DNA from: an uncultured beta proteobacterium
GTDB lineage: Bacteria > Pseudomonadota > Gammaproteobacteria > Burkholderiales > Burkholderiaceae_C
Reading direction: 5' to 3'
DNA: 64,000 nt
Assembly: GCA_903845935.1 (NCBI GenBank)
Contig: CAIMZI010000027.1
Location: 1-64,000 of the forward strand
In this document: piece by piece, positions 15,246 to 23,758 of the stretch
How positions within the stretch are numbered: the first letter of the stretch is position 1
How the letters are laid out: every line of letters starts with the position of its first letter
Notes under the pieces: model-generated
The model's input: only the letters and a program-made list of their open reading frames with translations
What the model was told of the DNA's origin: nothing
The model's database searches: none
Made by a program: the position numbers and the translations under genes

Positions 15246-17179
15246 GCACCCTTGCGGCACCGGACTTCCTGTTGGATGCGGAGCTGCGTCTGCTCTTCTT
15301 CGGCGGCAAGGGTGGCGTTGGCAAAACCACCTGCGCCAGTGCCTGCGCCCTGCAACTCGCCCACAGCCATCCGGAACGTCTGTATGTACTGGTCTCCACG
15401 GATCCCGCGCATTCCCTGCTGGATTGCTTTTCCGGTGCGCTACCACCGGCTAATCTGACGCTCAGGGAAATTGATCCGCAGGCCTGTCTGCTGCGCTTCA
15501 AGGCCCTGCATGAAGACCATTTGCGCACCATTGCCCTGCGCGGCACATTTCTGGACGCGTCCGACATCGGACAGCTGGTGGACCTGTCCATGCCCGGCAT
15601 GGACGAGATGATGGCGCTGCTGGAAATAGTGGCCTGGGTCAAGGAGGACCGCTATGCCTGCATCGTGGTCGATACTGCCCCGGCCGGCCACACCCTGCGC
15701 ATGCTGGAACTGCCGGCAATGATGGTCCAGTGGATTGCGGCACTGGACGCCATGCTGGCCAAACACCGCTACCTGGCACGCGTGTACCGGGGCAGCTACC
15801 GCAGCGATGCGGTGGACGACTATCTGCAAGACGCCGCTGCCGATTTGACCGGCTTGCAAGCCCTGCTGGCTGATGCCGCACGCTGCCGGTTTGTCCCTGT
15901 GATGCTGGCCGAGGAATTGAGCCTCCATATCACCCGCGGTCTGGTTGCCGAACTGGAGCGGTTGGGGCTGTGCGTGCGGGACATCGTGGTCAACCGCCTG
16001 CTGGCAGAAGCTGCGGCCTGCCCTGCTTGCCTGGCCAGGGCGCGGCAACAAAGCCTGGGTATCGCACAGGTGCTGCAGGCCTTTGCGCAGCACAGGCTCT
16101 GGGGCTTGCCGCTGGTGTATGAAGAGCCCACCGGGCTGGAGGCATTGGCGCAGTTGTGGGCACAGGTGCGACCCTTGTCACATGCTGTCTGGACGACTGT
16201 CGGCATGGCCGCAAGTCCTGCCGCAACACCGCAGCCCTTCGTCATCCACGCACCGGCGCTGCCACCGGAATGCACCACGCTGCTGATGTTTGCCGGCAAG
16301 GGCGGCGTGGGTAAAACTACCCTGGCCTGTGCCACGGCGCTGCGCCTGGCCGAGGAGCGCCCCGGCAAAGAGGTGCTGCTTTTCTCGATTGATCCGGCCC
16401 ATTCGCTGGCTGCCTGTCTGGAACTTCCGGTCGGCCCGCATGAAGTGCGGGTTGCTGCCGGACTGAGCGCGATTGAGCTGGACGCACAGGCCGAATACGC
16501 CGTCCTCAAGCAGGAATATGCCAGCGAGTTGAAGGGCGTTTTCAAGCGCGAGTCGGCGCAGTCCGGCGTCGGCCTTGCGTTTGACCGGGAAGTCATGGAG
16601 CGCATGCTCGATGTGGCGCCGCTGGGGCTCGATGAGGTGCTGGCGATCACCCGCATCGTGGACTTGATGGACCGCAGGCGCTACGACACCTTTGTGCTCG
16701 ACACCGCGCCCACCGGCCATTTGCTGCGTTTCCTCGAAATGCCGGAGCTCATTGACCAGTGGCTCAAGACCTTCTTTGCGCTGTTTCTGAAGTACCGCCA
16801 GCTGTTCTGGTTTGAACGCATCACCCAGACCATGGTCACGCTGTCGCGCCGCATCAAGCGGCTGCGGCGCATGCTGGTCGACGCACAGCAGGCCGCGCTG
16901 GTGCTGGTCAGCATTCCGACGGAGATGGCCTATGCCGAAAGCGCCGACCTGTTGGCAGCCTGCGCGCGCATGGGCATTGCCGTACCCCTGCAGTTCATCA
17001 ACCTGGTGGACCGCCCATCGCACTGCCCGGTGTGCGCCCTGGTCCGGCGTAGCCAGGAACCGGTCCTGGAAAAGATGGCGGCCACTGCGGCGGGACGTCC
17101 GGTGGCGCAGGTCTTCCGCCAGGACGAACCCCGTGGCGTAGAACGGCTGCGGGCCCTGGGCCGCGAACTCTACGCCTAG
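15242..17179 (+). CDS. Tandem Get3/ArsA-family ATPase in the gas-vesicle cluster
   Basis: A 645-residue ATPase made of two homologous halves. Each half has the deviant Walker A GGKGGVGKTT or GKGGVGKTT (near residues 21 and 353), a switch region (DTAPAGHTLRMLELP, DTAPTGHLLRFLEMP) and a late CxxC (CPACLARAR; CPVCALVRR). The CxxC pair matches the zinc site that holds Get3 dimers together, so the protein may fold as a built-in pseudo-dimer. Get3 proteins carry hydrophobic tail-anchored helices; ArsA drives arsenite efflux. No ars genes are nearby, so a chaperone role for hydrophobic vesicle proteins is the better guess. It starts at GTG overlapping the gvpG stop. Confidence 0.88.
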   Translation: MSTLAAPDFLLDAELRLLFFGGKGGVGKTTCASACALQLAHSHPERLYVLVSTDPAHSLLDCFSGALPPANLTLREIDPQACLLRFKALHEDHLRTIALRGTFLDASDIGQLVDLSMPGMDEMMALLEIVAWVKEDRYACIVVDTAPAGHTLRMLELPAMMVQWIAALDAMLAKHRYLARVYRGSYRSDAVDDYLQDAAADLTGLQALLADAARCRFVPVMLAEELSLHITRGLVAELERLGLCVRDIVVNRLLAEAAACPACLARARQQSLGIAQVLQAFAQHRLWGLPLVYEEPTGLEALAQLWAQVRPLSHAVWTTVGMAASPAATPQPFVIHAPALPPECTTLLMFAGKGGVGKTTLACATALRLAEERPGKEVLLFSIDPAHSLAACLELPVGPHEVRVAAGLSAIELDAQAEYAVLKQEYASELKGVFKRESAQSGVGLAFDREVMERMLDVAPLGLDEVLAITRIVDLMDRRRYDTFVLDTAPTGHLLRFLEMPELIDQWLKTFFALFLKYRQLFWFERITQTMVTLSRRIKRLRRMLVDAQQAALVLVSIPTEMAYAESADLLAACARMGIAVPLQFINLVDRPSHCPVCALVRRSQEPVLEKMAATAAGRPVAQVFRQDEPRGVERLRALGRELYA

Positions 17180-17207
17180 CCTCTTATTGAATCACTGGAG
17201 AAATCAC

Positions 17208-17549
17208 ATGACGAATGCAAGCGGATATGGACATGACGACACGCAGCAAGCCGAATTTGTGCTGACCGGCGAAGCGGACCTGCCCCCGCCGCCAGCCGTC
17301 CCACCCGTGAGCAGCATGAAGCAGGCGCTGCTTACCCGGCTGGTGCTGATGGCACAGCGCTACCGCCAGGAGGGGCAAATGCGCCAGGCCACAGAAATGT
17401 TCTGGGCGCTGATCAAGGACTATCCGGACACGCCGGAGTCTGAAACCGCGAAGGCCGAACTGCTCAAACTGGCCGAGGGCCATGAACGCGCCGGCAATCT
17501 GCACATGGCTCGCGGCATGTACGAGCAGTTGATGGAACTGGAAGACTGA
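17208..17549 (+). CDS. Short TPR-like helical protein of the gas-vesicle cluster
   Basis: A 113-residue protein. After a Pro-rich N terminus (LPPPPAVPPV) it shows two or three helix pairs with a tetratricopeptide feel (YRQEGQMRQATEMFWALIKDYPDTPE; AEGHERAGNLHMARGMYEQLMEL). Such repeats bind peptides or other proteins. GGAGA sits before the ATG at 17208, which is preferred over the track start at 17187. It lies between the Get3-like ATPase and a GvpA-like protein, so an adaptor role is possible; no specific family is recognised. Confidence 0.75.
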   Translation: MTNASGYGHDDTQQAEFVLTGEADLPPPPAVPPVSSMKQALLTRLVLMAQRYRQEGQMRQATEMFWALIKDYPDTPESETAKAELLKLAEGHERAGNLHMARGMYEQLMELED

Positions 17550-17570
17550 ACCCAAGCCAGGAGGACCAAC

Positions 17571-17765
17571 ATGGCCATCACAGACGCAAGCAGCGCCTCA
17601 CTCTGTGAGCTGCTGGACCGGGTGCTGAACACTGGTGTAGTCGCCATGGGCGAGGTGGTGATTTCGGTCGCCGGCGTGGACCTGATTTATCTGAATCTGA
17701 ACCTGCTGCTGACCTCGGTGGAAACCGCCCTGGTGCAGTCCCGCCTGTTACAGGAAAGAACATGA
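17571..17765 (+). CDS. GvpA/J/M/S-family small gas-vesicle protein
   Basis: A 64-residue protein sharing the GvpA fold pattern: helix LCELLDRVLNTGVVAMGEV, then hydrophobic strands VVISVAGVDLIYLNLNLLLTSVETAL. It is smaller and more diverged than GvpA and resembles the GvpS or GvpM minor proteins thought to act in vesicle nucleation. A strong ribosome-binding site (AGGAGG) is eight bases upstream. Its stop overlaps the gvpK start (ATGA). The exact letter is uncertain. Confidence 0.88.
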   Translation: MAITDASSASLCELLDRVLNTGVVAMGEVVISVAGVDLIYLNLNLLLTSVETALVQSRLLQERT

Positions 17766-18103
17766 AAAACGCCTTTCCCTATCTCTTTGCGAATGAGCCG
17801 CAGGCCGCCCATGCCGCTGCACCCAAGGCAGCCAACGGCTCGCCCCGCATTGCGCTCAACCCCGAGAGCGTGAAAAACGGCCTGGGTCAACTGGTGCTGA
17901 CCCTGGTGGAGCTGGTGCGCCAGTTGCTGGAGAAGCAGGCCATGCGGCGCATCGAAGGCGGCTCCCTGACCGAAGACGAGATTGAACGCCTGGGCCTGAC
18001 CTTTTTGGAGCTGGACCAGCAGATGACCTGGCTGAAAAAAGAGTTCGGTCTGACCGACAAGGACCTGAATCTGGATCTCGGCCCGCTGGGCAAGCTGCTC
18101 TGA
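17762..18103 (+). CDS. gvpK: GvpK
   Basis: A 113-residue GvpK family protein. The conserved core is present: RIALNPESVKNGLGQLVLTLVELVRQLLEKQAMRRIE, then GSLTEDEIERLGLTFLELDQQM and a C-terminal GLTDKDLNLDLGPLG. GvpK is an accessory protein required for vesicle formation in species that have been tested. The N-terminal 25 residues are Ala-rich and variable. It is translationally coupled to the upstream GvpA-like gene. Confidence 0.95.
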   Translation: MKNAFPYLFANEPQAAHAAAPKAANGSPRIALNPESVKNGLGQLVLTLVELVRQLLEKQAMRRIEGGSLTEDEIERLGLTFLELDQQMTWLKKEFGLTDKDLNLDLGPLGKLL

Positions 18104-18150
18104 ACCGGGCCCATCCACCGCCCACGGCGCATGAACTCAAAGGACAAACC

Positions 18151-18501
18151 ATGGACACCCCGGTAAAGCAACAACGCAGCATGACGCACTCGGTGCAGTC
18201 GGCCACTCTGGCCGATGTGCTGGAGCGCATTCTGGACAAGGGCCTGGTGATCGCCGGCGACATCAAGATCAAGATCGTGGACATCGAGTTGCTCACCATC
18301 CAAATCCGACTGCTGGTGTGCTCGGTCGACAAGGCCCGCGAAATGGGCATCGACTGGTGGACCACCAGCCCCTACCTGAATGCCAAGCTGGTGGAGCAAA
18401 CGCCCAGGACCGAAGACCTGCTCGTGCGCATTGCCCGCCTGGAGGCGGCCGCACAGACTGCCGAATCGCTGCCGGTGGCAGCGGTCACGGTGGGGGCATA
18501 A
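18151..18501 (+). CDS. gvpJ: GvpJ
   Basis: A 116-residue GvpJ family protein related to GvpA but longer. It has TLADVLERILDKGLVIAGDIKIKIVDIELLTIQIRLLVCSVDKA, then the GvpJ-type IDWW segment and a helical tail. GvpJ is a minor shell protein thought to help form the tips or initial bicones. AAGGAC precedes the ATG. It ends the gas-vesicle block: the next gene is on the other strand with 56 bases between the two stops and no clear terminator. Confidence 0.95.
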   Translation: MDTPVKQQRSMTHSVQSATLADVLERILDKGLVIAGDIKIKIVDIELLTIQIRLLVCSVDKAREMGIDWWTTSPYLNAKLVEQTPRTEDLLVRIARLEAAAQTAESLPVAAVTVGA

Positions 18502-18557
18502 GACAGGCCCCAGGCCATGGCGCATTGTGTGGTGGATGACGAAGCCGACATGCCGCT

Positions 18558-19184
18558 TCAGCGCTGCGCCAAAGCCAGGCGTATTGCCAGGCCGGCAAAC
18601 ACCGTGGCGGCGGCACGGTTCATCCACTGCTGCGCGCGTGCCGAGCCGCGCAACCGTTGGCCCAGCGTCGCTGCAAAAAAACTGATGGCGCCAAAGCTGA
18701 CCAGCGTGGCGACCAAGAAAATGGCGCCCAGCTGCGCCAGTTGCAGCGCCACCGAGCCCCTTGCCGCATCGACGAATTGGGGCAGAAACGCCAGAAAGAA
18801 GAACACCACCTTTGGGTTGCTCAGGTTCATGAGGACGCCGCGCGCAAAGAGCTGCTGCGGCTTCAGGGCCGCAGGCGGTGCGCCGCCGCTGTCCGATATC
18901 GGCGCACCAAACGCCTGCCAGGCCAGGTAGGCCAGGTAGCCCGCACCGGCAAACTTCAACACCACAAAGGCAGTCTCTGATGCCGCAAAAACGGCTGCCA
19001 GCCCCAGAGCAATGGCCGTGGTGTGCACCACCAGACCACCACACAGGCCCAGCACCACCAGCATGCCGGCGCGCCTTCCATGGCTGGCCGATTGCACCAG
19101 CACAAAGATGTTGTCCGGCCCGGGCGTGATGCCCAGCAGCAGCGAGACACCTAAAAAGGCGAAGGCGGTTTGGTGTGTCAGCAT
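18558..19184 (-). CDS. LysE/RhtB-family amino-acid exporter
   Basis: A 208-residue inner-membrane exporter of the LysE/RhtB family, which moves amino acids or related metabolites out of the cell. The N-terminal FLGVSLLLGITPGPDNIFVLVQSASHGRRAG is the family signature, with GPDN as its hallmark. About six hydrophobic segments follow, including FLAFLPQFVD. Substrate cannot be read from sequence. It is unrelated to the vesicle genes that converge on it. Confidence 0.93.
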   Translation of the reverse strand: MLTHQTAFAFLGVSLLLGITPGPDNIFVLVQSASHGRRAGMLVVLGLCGGLVVHTTAIALGLAAVFAASETAFVVLKFAGAGYLAYLAWQAFGAPISDSGGAPPAALKPQQLFARGVLMNLSNPKVVFFFLAFLPQFVDAARGSVALQLAQLGAIFLVATLVSFGAISFFAATLGQRLRGSARAQQWMNRAAATVFAGLAIRLALAQR

Positions 19185-19215
19185 GGGGCGATTGGCAGCG
19201 CGGCCAGGCCAGGGC

Positions 19216-19845
19216 TTAGGCGCCGAGCTGGTAGCTGCCGCGTCCGCGCTTTTTCACCGCGCCGGATGCAATGACCTTTTTCAGTGAAACGCCGACCGAG
19301 CCCAGCGGCAGGCCAGCACCGTCAGCCACCTTGGCGCCGGTCAGTTCCGCCCACTCGCCAAGCTTGAGGACCGTCTTCAGATAGTCCAGAACCTTGCTGT
19401 CGTTGGCGGTCAGTGCCCCCGCATTGCCGGTCTTCTTGGGAGTCGGTTGTGCTGCCGTTTTGGCGGCTTTGGCTACGCGCTTGGCGGTGAGCATCGGCTT
19501 GATCACCGCGTCCTCGGCCACCTCGTTCTGTGCCAGCGCTGCGGCACGGGCCCTGGGGCGCGGCAGGGTCGCCACCACATCCATCACCGGGTTGGACAAA
19601 TCGGAAGCGGTAGCGTACAAATTCTTGAGCTGCTGTTCGAGTGCCAGCAAATCCTGCGACAGCCGGGCCAGCATCTTGAAGTGGGTAAAGGCCTGTTCGC
19701 CTTCGGCCTGAAAGGGCTGGCTGGCCACGGTCGCCACCATATGCTCGGCCTGCTCGCGTACCGCCCCAGCAACCACCACGGTGGCCTTGTGCAGCGCCTG
19801 CCCTGCTTGCTGAATAGCCGAGAGCGTAGTTTTAGACAACGACAT
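19216..19845 (-). CDS. Hypothetical protein with phasin-like N part and winged-helix-like C part
   Basis: A 209-residue protein. The N-terminal 100 residues are amphipathic helix with few charged breaks (AIQQAGQALHKATVVVAGAVREQAEHMVA), reminiscent of phasins or histone-like helical proteins. A basic Ala/Lys linker (TAKRVAKAAKTAAQPTPKK) follows. The last 60 residues read like a small winged helix (LDYLKTVLKLGEWAELTGAKVADGAGLPLGSVGVSLKKVI). Function is not known to me; the C part suggests nucleic-acid binding. Confidence 0.8.
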   Translation of the reverse strand: MSLSKTTLSAIQQAGQALHKATVVVAGAVREQAEHMVATVASQPFQAEGEQAFTHFKMLARLSQDLLALEQQLKNLYATASDLSNPVMDVVATLPRPRARAAALAQNEVAEDAVIKPMLTAKRVAKAAKTAAQPTPKKTGNAGALTANDSKVLDYLKTVLKLGEWAELTGAKVADGAGLPLGSVGVSLKKVIASGAVKKRGRGSYQLGA

Positions 19846-19866
19846 ACCAATCCTTTATAAATAGTT

Positions 19867-19904
19867 GCAGCACCGCCAAACATTGATTTGGATGGCGGTG
19901 CTGC
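19867..19904 (-). terminator. Hairpin terminator downstream of the ene-reductase gene
   Basis: A perfect 12-bp stem, GCAGCACCGCCA with TGGCGGTGCTGC, and a 14-nt loop lie between the ends of the two minus-strand genes. The following tract is A/T-rich but only weakly T-rich on the minus strand, so termination strength is uncertain. Confidence 0.7.
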
Positions 19905-19923
19905 ATTATTTTAGTCGGCTGGA

Positions 19924-20997
19924 TCAGGCCAGGGTGGGATAGTCGGTGTAGCCCTTCTCACCGGGCGTATAGAAGGTGGACATGTCGGGCTCGTTGAGCG
20001 CGGCACCGCTCTTCAGACGCGCCACCAGATCGGGGGTGGTGAGGAAGGGGCGGCCAAAGGCAATCAGGTCGGCGTCGCCCGAGACCAACAACGCTTCGGC
20101 ACTTGCCGCATCAAAGCCGCCGGCTGCGATGTAGGTTTGTTTGAAGGCCGCGCGCAACTGCTTTTTGCCTGCTGCGGGAACTGCGGGTGCGCCCATGGCC
20201 GAATGGTCGAGCTGGTGCAGATAGACCAGGCCCAGTGCAGAGATTTTTTGCACCAGTTCCAGGAACTGGGCATCCACGCCTTCAAAGGCGCCGGTGCCGT
20301 TGAACACGCCATGCGGTGAAATGCGCATGCCCACCTTGTCGGCGCCTATGGCGTTGACACAGGCCTGCGCCACTTCCAGTGCAAAGCGGTTTCTGCCTTC
20401 GGCGCTGCCGCCGTAGCCGTCGTTGCGCGTATTGACATTGGCGTTCAGAAACTGCTCGATCAAATAGCCATTGGCCGCATGCAACTCGATGCCGTCAAAG
20501 CCTGCCTCAATTGCCAGTTTGGCGGCTGTCGCGTATTCGGCCACGGCCTCTGCAATGTCGGACTCGGTCATGGTCGTCGGTGCGCTGTGTGGCTGCATGC
20601 CGGAGGAGTCGGTCCACATCTCACCGGGGCAAACCTCGGCAGCGGGGCCGACCACGCGGGCACCGGCTGGCAGATTGGCCAGGTGTGCCACGCGTCCGCA
20701 GTGCATGAACTGTACAAAAATCTTGCCGCCCTGGTCATGCACGGCATCGGTCACCAGACGCCAACCCGCCACCTGTTCGGCATTGAACAGGCCTGGAATG
20801 CGCGCATAGCCCAGGCCGTTGGGTGAGGGCGAAACACCTTCGGTGATGATCAGTCCGGCCGTGGCGCGCTGGGCGTAGTAGCTGGCCATCAGCGCGTTGG
20901 CTGCGTTGTTTTCCACGGCGCGGCTGCGCGTCATGGGCGCCATGACGGTGCGGTTGGCAAGCTCAATGGAGCCGAGTGCGTAGGAATCAAAAAGCAT
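19924..20997 (-). CDS. Ene-reductase of the Old Yellow Enzyme family (NemA-like)
   Basis: A 357-residue FMN enzyme that reduces activated C=C bonds, and often nitro compounds or N-ethylmaleimide, with NAD(P)H. Family marks are NRTVMAPMTRSRA at the N terminus, HCGRVAH, GFDGIELHAANGYLIEQFLN, and the FMN-phosphate part DLIAFGRPFLTTPDL. Active-site residues of this group (the HAAN His/Asn pair) are present. It stands alone, with a strong hairpin downstream. Confidence 0.95.
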   Translation of the reverse strand: MLFDSYALGSIELANRTVMAPMTRSRAVENNAANALMASYYAQRATAGLIITEGVSPSPNGLGYARIPGLFNAEQVAGWRLVTDAVHDQGGKIFVQFMHCGRVAHLANLPAGARVVGPAAEVCPGEMWTDSSGMQPHSAPTTMTESDIAEAVAEYATAAKLAIEAGFDGIELHAANGYLIEQFLNANVNTRNDGYGGSAEGRNRFALEVAQACVNAIGADKVGMRISPHGVFNGTGAFEGVDAQFLELVQKISALGLVYLHQLDHSAMGAPAVPAAGKKQLRAAFKQTYIAAGGFDAASAEALLVSGDADLIAFGRPFLTTPDLVARLKSGAALNEPDMSTFYTPGEKGYTDYPTLA

Positions 20998-21124
20998 GGG
21001 TTTCTTTCGTGGGTCAGGTTTGTAAAGGGGAGATTAAGGGCTGTAGATGTGTCTGATCTGTCGGTTTTCCAGAGCGCTTGCATTTTCTGAGGTAAATTGG
21101 GCCAGCCACTACCTGCCCCACATC

Positions 21125-22468
21125 ATGACCGAAGTTCAAAGTCCCCTTGTGTCAAGCTACCTTCCTTCGGATGACCCCTTGCGCAGGACGCTGCACAACG
21201 AGGTGCATGCCAGGCCGCAGGCGCGCATCCGTATGCCGGCCCTGGTCGTATATGTGGCCGTCATCAACGAAGGCGTCAGCCGCGAGCAGGAGTGCGAGCA
21301 CCTGCGCCAGTTGCCGGGTCAGCAGGATTTGGGGCTGGAGCGCATGCAGGGCAATTTTCTGCGCCTGCGCCTGGAGGGCTACACCCTGAAGTGGGAGCGC
21401 CACAGCGAATTCACGCGCTACTCCCTGGTGCTGCCGTTGCCCGATCAGGCCCTGCTGGGAGCGAGCGAGCCGCATTTACCTGAATTCTTGCAGTTGCCGC
21501 CGCAATGGTTGCGCAGCATCCCGGGGCGCACCATTGCGGCCATCCAGGTGGTGATGGTGCATGGCGATTTAGGCGATATGGAGGGCACGCTGGAACGGGC
21601 CCAACAGGGGTTTGGCGAACATCCGATCGTTGCCTCGGTGATGGGCCGCGGCGGTCACTCCTTGGTGCTGACCGATTTCATGCTGCGTGACAGTGGTTTC
21701 GAGCGCATGCTGGTGATTGCGCCCACGGGCACACCGCAAACTCGGGCCGGTCGTATCTCGCAGCGTCTGCTGGAACTGGAAACCTACCGCCTGATGGCCT
21801 TGCGCGGTCTGCCGGTGGCCAAGGAACTGGCGCCCATGCTGGGCGCCTCCGAAACCGAGCTGGCCGAGATCACCGGTCGTCTGGAAAACAAATCTGCTGC
21901 CGATCAGGACCTGCTCGACGCCTTGGTTTCGCTGTCGGCGCGGGTGGAGCGCGCCACCGCCGCGCATATGTACCGTTTCTCGGCCACCCGTGCCTATGAG
22001 GCCCTGGTGCTGCAGCGCATTGCCGAGCTGCGCGAGGCCACCATACCCGGCTTCCAGACCCTGGGCGAATTCATGCAGCGCCGACTGTCTCCGGCCATGG
22101 CAACCGTGGCGGCTACCGCGCAGCGGCTCACTTCGCTGTCCGAGCGGGTGGCGCGTGCCAGCGCCCTGTTGCGTACCCGAGTGGACATTGCCACCGAACT
22201 GCAGAACCAGCAACTGCTGGCCAAGCTCACGCGCGGCCAGGAAATGCAGCTGCACCTGCAGACCACGGTGGAAGGGCTGTCGATTGCCGCGATTTCCTAT
22301 TACGTGGTCAGCCTGTTGCTGTACGGCGCAAAAGCGCTCAAGGCCACCGGCCTGCCGGTCAACCCAGAGGTGGCAGTAGGCGCATTGATACCAGTAATTC
22401 TGTGGGCGGTCTGGAGCGCCACGCGGCGCATCCACAAAAGCGTGACCGCCCTGACCCACCAGCCCTGA
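21125..22468 (+). CDS. DUF3422 family membrane-anchored protein
   Basis: A 447-residue protein of the DUF3422 family, common in proteobacteria and without a known function. The N-terminal half begins with the conserved LRRTLHNEVHARPQARIRMPA segment. A long helical middle follows (ETELAEITGRLENKSAADQDLLDALVSLSARVE). Two hydrophobic segments near the C terminus (ISYYVVSLLLYGAKAL; VGALIPVILWAVW) anchor it in the membrane, much like the CorA layout of a large cytoplasmic domain plus two helices. The start at 21125 is chosen because conservation begins there. Confidence 0.9.
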   Translation: MTEVQSPLVSSYLPSDDPLRRTLHNEVHARPQARIRMPALVVYVAVINEGVSREQECEHLRQLPGQQDLGLERMQGNFLRLRLEGYTLKWERHSEFTRYSLVLPLPDQALLGASEPHLPEFLQLPPQWLRSIPGRTIAAIQVVMVHGDLGDMEGTLERAQQGFGEHPIVASVMGRGGHSLVLTDFMLRDSGFERMLVIAPTGTPQTRAGRISQRLLELETYRLMALRGLPVAKELAPMLGASETELAEITGRLENKSAADQDLLDALVSLSARVERATAAHMYRFSATRAYEALVLQRIAELREATIPGFQTLGEFMQRRLSPAMATVAATAQRLTSLSERVARASALLRTRVDIATELQNQQLLAKLTRGQEMQLHLQTTVEGLSIAAISYYVVSLLLYGAKALKATGLPVNPEVAVGALIPVILWAVWSATRRIHKSVTALTHQP

Positions 22469-22488
22469 GGTCTGGCGGCCGCAGGTTC

Positions 22489-23238
22489 CTACAGGCGCGA
22501 GAGCAGCTCTGCCTTCTTGCTGCTGTATTCCTGTTCGCTCAAGAAACCGCGGCTTTGCAGGGCCGCCAGCTTTTCAATGCTGGCAAAAATATCGCTGTCG
22601 CCTGCAGAAGAAGCCACCGCGTTGTTGGTCGGTGCGTAGCTATTGCTATAGCTGGGGGCAGGGGCATAGATCGGTGCCGGGGCCAGGGGCGGCAGGCCGT
22701 TGATCGTGACCACCGGCAGGCGGGACAGATCCACATAGCCGTATTGGCTGGAGAACGTCACCGAATAGCCGCCGCTTTGCTGCTGCGAAACACCACCGAT
22801 GTTGTGGTCCAGCGTGTCATACACAATGACCTGTCCGTTGGACTCTATGGCCAGGCGGTGCGCCTGGGAAAAATAGGCGTAACGCATGCCGTTCTGGCCG
22901 CCCGAGGTATTGGGAAACTTCAGGTCCGGACCCCACCAGTTGGGCTGCGCTGCCACTTCCACATACAGGCCGGGTTGGTTATAGCTCAGGCGCGACAGTT
23001 CGGCGCACAGGTTGTCGACGCGGCCCTTGAGGTAGTTGTTGAACATGTCGCCAATCATGGTCATGCCGCCCTGCATCCACTGGCCGGAACCACCAAATTC
23101 ATAGTGGCTGAATTGCGCCATGCTGCCGTTGCCGTTGATCACGGAAGTGAGCATGCTTTGCACCGCATCAAAGCTGAAGCCGTGGCGCTGGGCGATGTCT
23201 TGTACGGCATTGACGCCAATGGGGGAGAGTTGAGCCAT
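22489..23238 (-). CDS. SHOCT-domain protein
   Basis: A 249-residue protein. The N-terminal region (IGVNAVQDIAQRHGFSFDAVQSML) and middle (QMIGDMFNNYL-like, GGQNGMRYAYFSQAHR) are not from a family I can name. The C-terminal 35 residues form a clear SHOCT motif (IFASIEKLAALQSRGFLSEQEYSSKKAELL), a short helical hairpin found on many otherwise unrelated proteins. A Pro/Ala/Tyr-rich linker precedes it. The start at 23238 replaces the longer track start, which would run over a terminator. Confidence 0.85.
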   Translation of the reverse strand: MAQLSPIGVNAVQDIAQRHGFSFDAVQSMLTSVINGNGSMAQFSHYEFGGSGQWMQGGMTMIGDMFNNYLKGRVDNLCAELSRLSYNQPGLYVEVAAQPNWWGPDLKFPNTSGGQNGMRYAYFSQAHRLAIESNGQVIVYDTLDHNIGGVSQQQSGGYSVTFSSQYGYVDLSRLPVVTINGLPPLAPAPIYAPAPSYSNSYAPTNNAVASSAGDSDIFASIEKLAALQSRGFLSEQEYSSKKAELLSRL

Positions 23239-23263
23239 GGGATACCCAGGTTGAGTCGAAATC

Positions 23264-23293
23264 AAAAAAGCCCGAGTGCCACGCAACTTCGGG
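23264..23293 (-). terminator. Intrinsic terminator after the response-regulator operon
   Basis: On the minus strand CCCGA pairs with TCGGG around a 13-nt loop, followed by C and six T. It lies about 60 bases after the stop of the receiver gene, so it would end the three-gene two-component transcript. Confidence 0.7.
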
Positions 23294-23350
23294 AAAACCC
23301 TGCACTGTAGTGCATTCCCAAGTTGGTGCATGAATCGGCCGCAACGGCGC

Positions 23351-23758
23351 TTAGGCGTAAGGCTCGGCCAGGGCCCTGGCATAGGGTTGCAAAAATAAGG
23401 CCAGTTCGTCCTTGGCAAAGGGTTTGGACAGAATGCCCAGCACCCTGATGTTGAGGCTTTCGCAGACCAGTCGGGCGGCTTGCTTGATGTCGCTGGACAG
23501 GCCGCTGCTGATAATCACCGGCTCCACCGGTTGCGACTCAGCCAGTTGGTAGATCAGCTCAAAGCCATCCACGTCGGGCATCGACAGGTCCAGCACCAGG
23601 GCGTGAAAAACCAGCGCGCGCCTGGCCAGGGCCAGCTCTGACGCGCACGTAAACGCTTGCGCCTGGTAGCCCAGCGCCTGCAGCATGCTGCAAATCAGCG
23701 CCAGCGTGGGCACATCGTCGTCCACCACGGCTATCTCTAAATGTTGACTATTTTGCAT
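23351..23758 (-). CDS. Single-domain response regulator
   Basis: A 135-residue receiver domain. Acidic VVDDD near residue 12, phospho-acceptor Asp in ALVLDLSMPDVDG and the conserved Lys in ILSKPF are present. No output domain follows. It begins directly after the stop of the sensor kinase gene, so the two are co-translated. It probably relays or competes for phosphate from that kinase. Confidence 0.92.
   Translation of the reverse strand: MQNSQHLEIAVVDDDVPTLALICSMLQALGYQAQAFTCASELALARRALVFHALVLDLSMPDVDGFELIYQLAESQPVEPVIISSGLSSDIKQAARLVCESLNIRVLGILSKPFAKDELALFLQPYARALAEPYA

Noticed and set aside
14460-15446. 328-residue minus-strand ORF with Leu/Phe runs
   Set aside because: Antisense to GvpF/L, GvpG and the Get3-like ATPase. 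The LFLFLFLF run is just the complement of the acidic GAA/GAG repeat.
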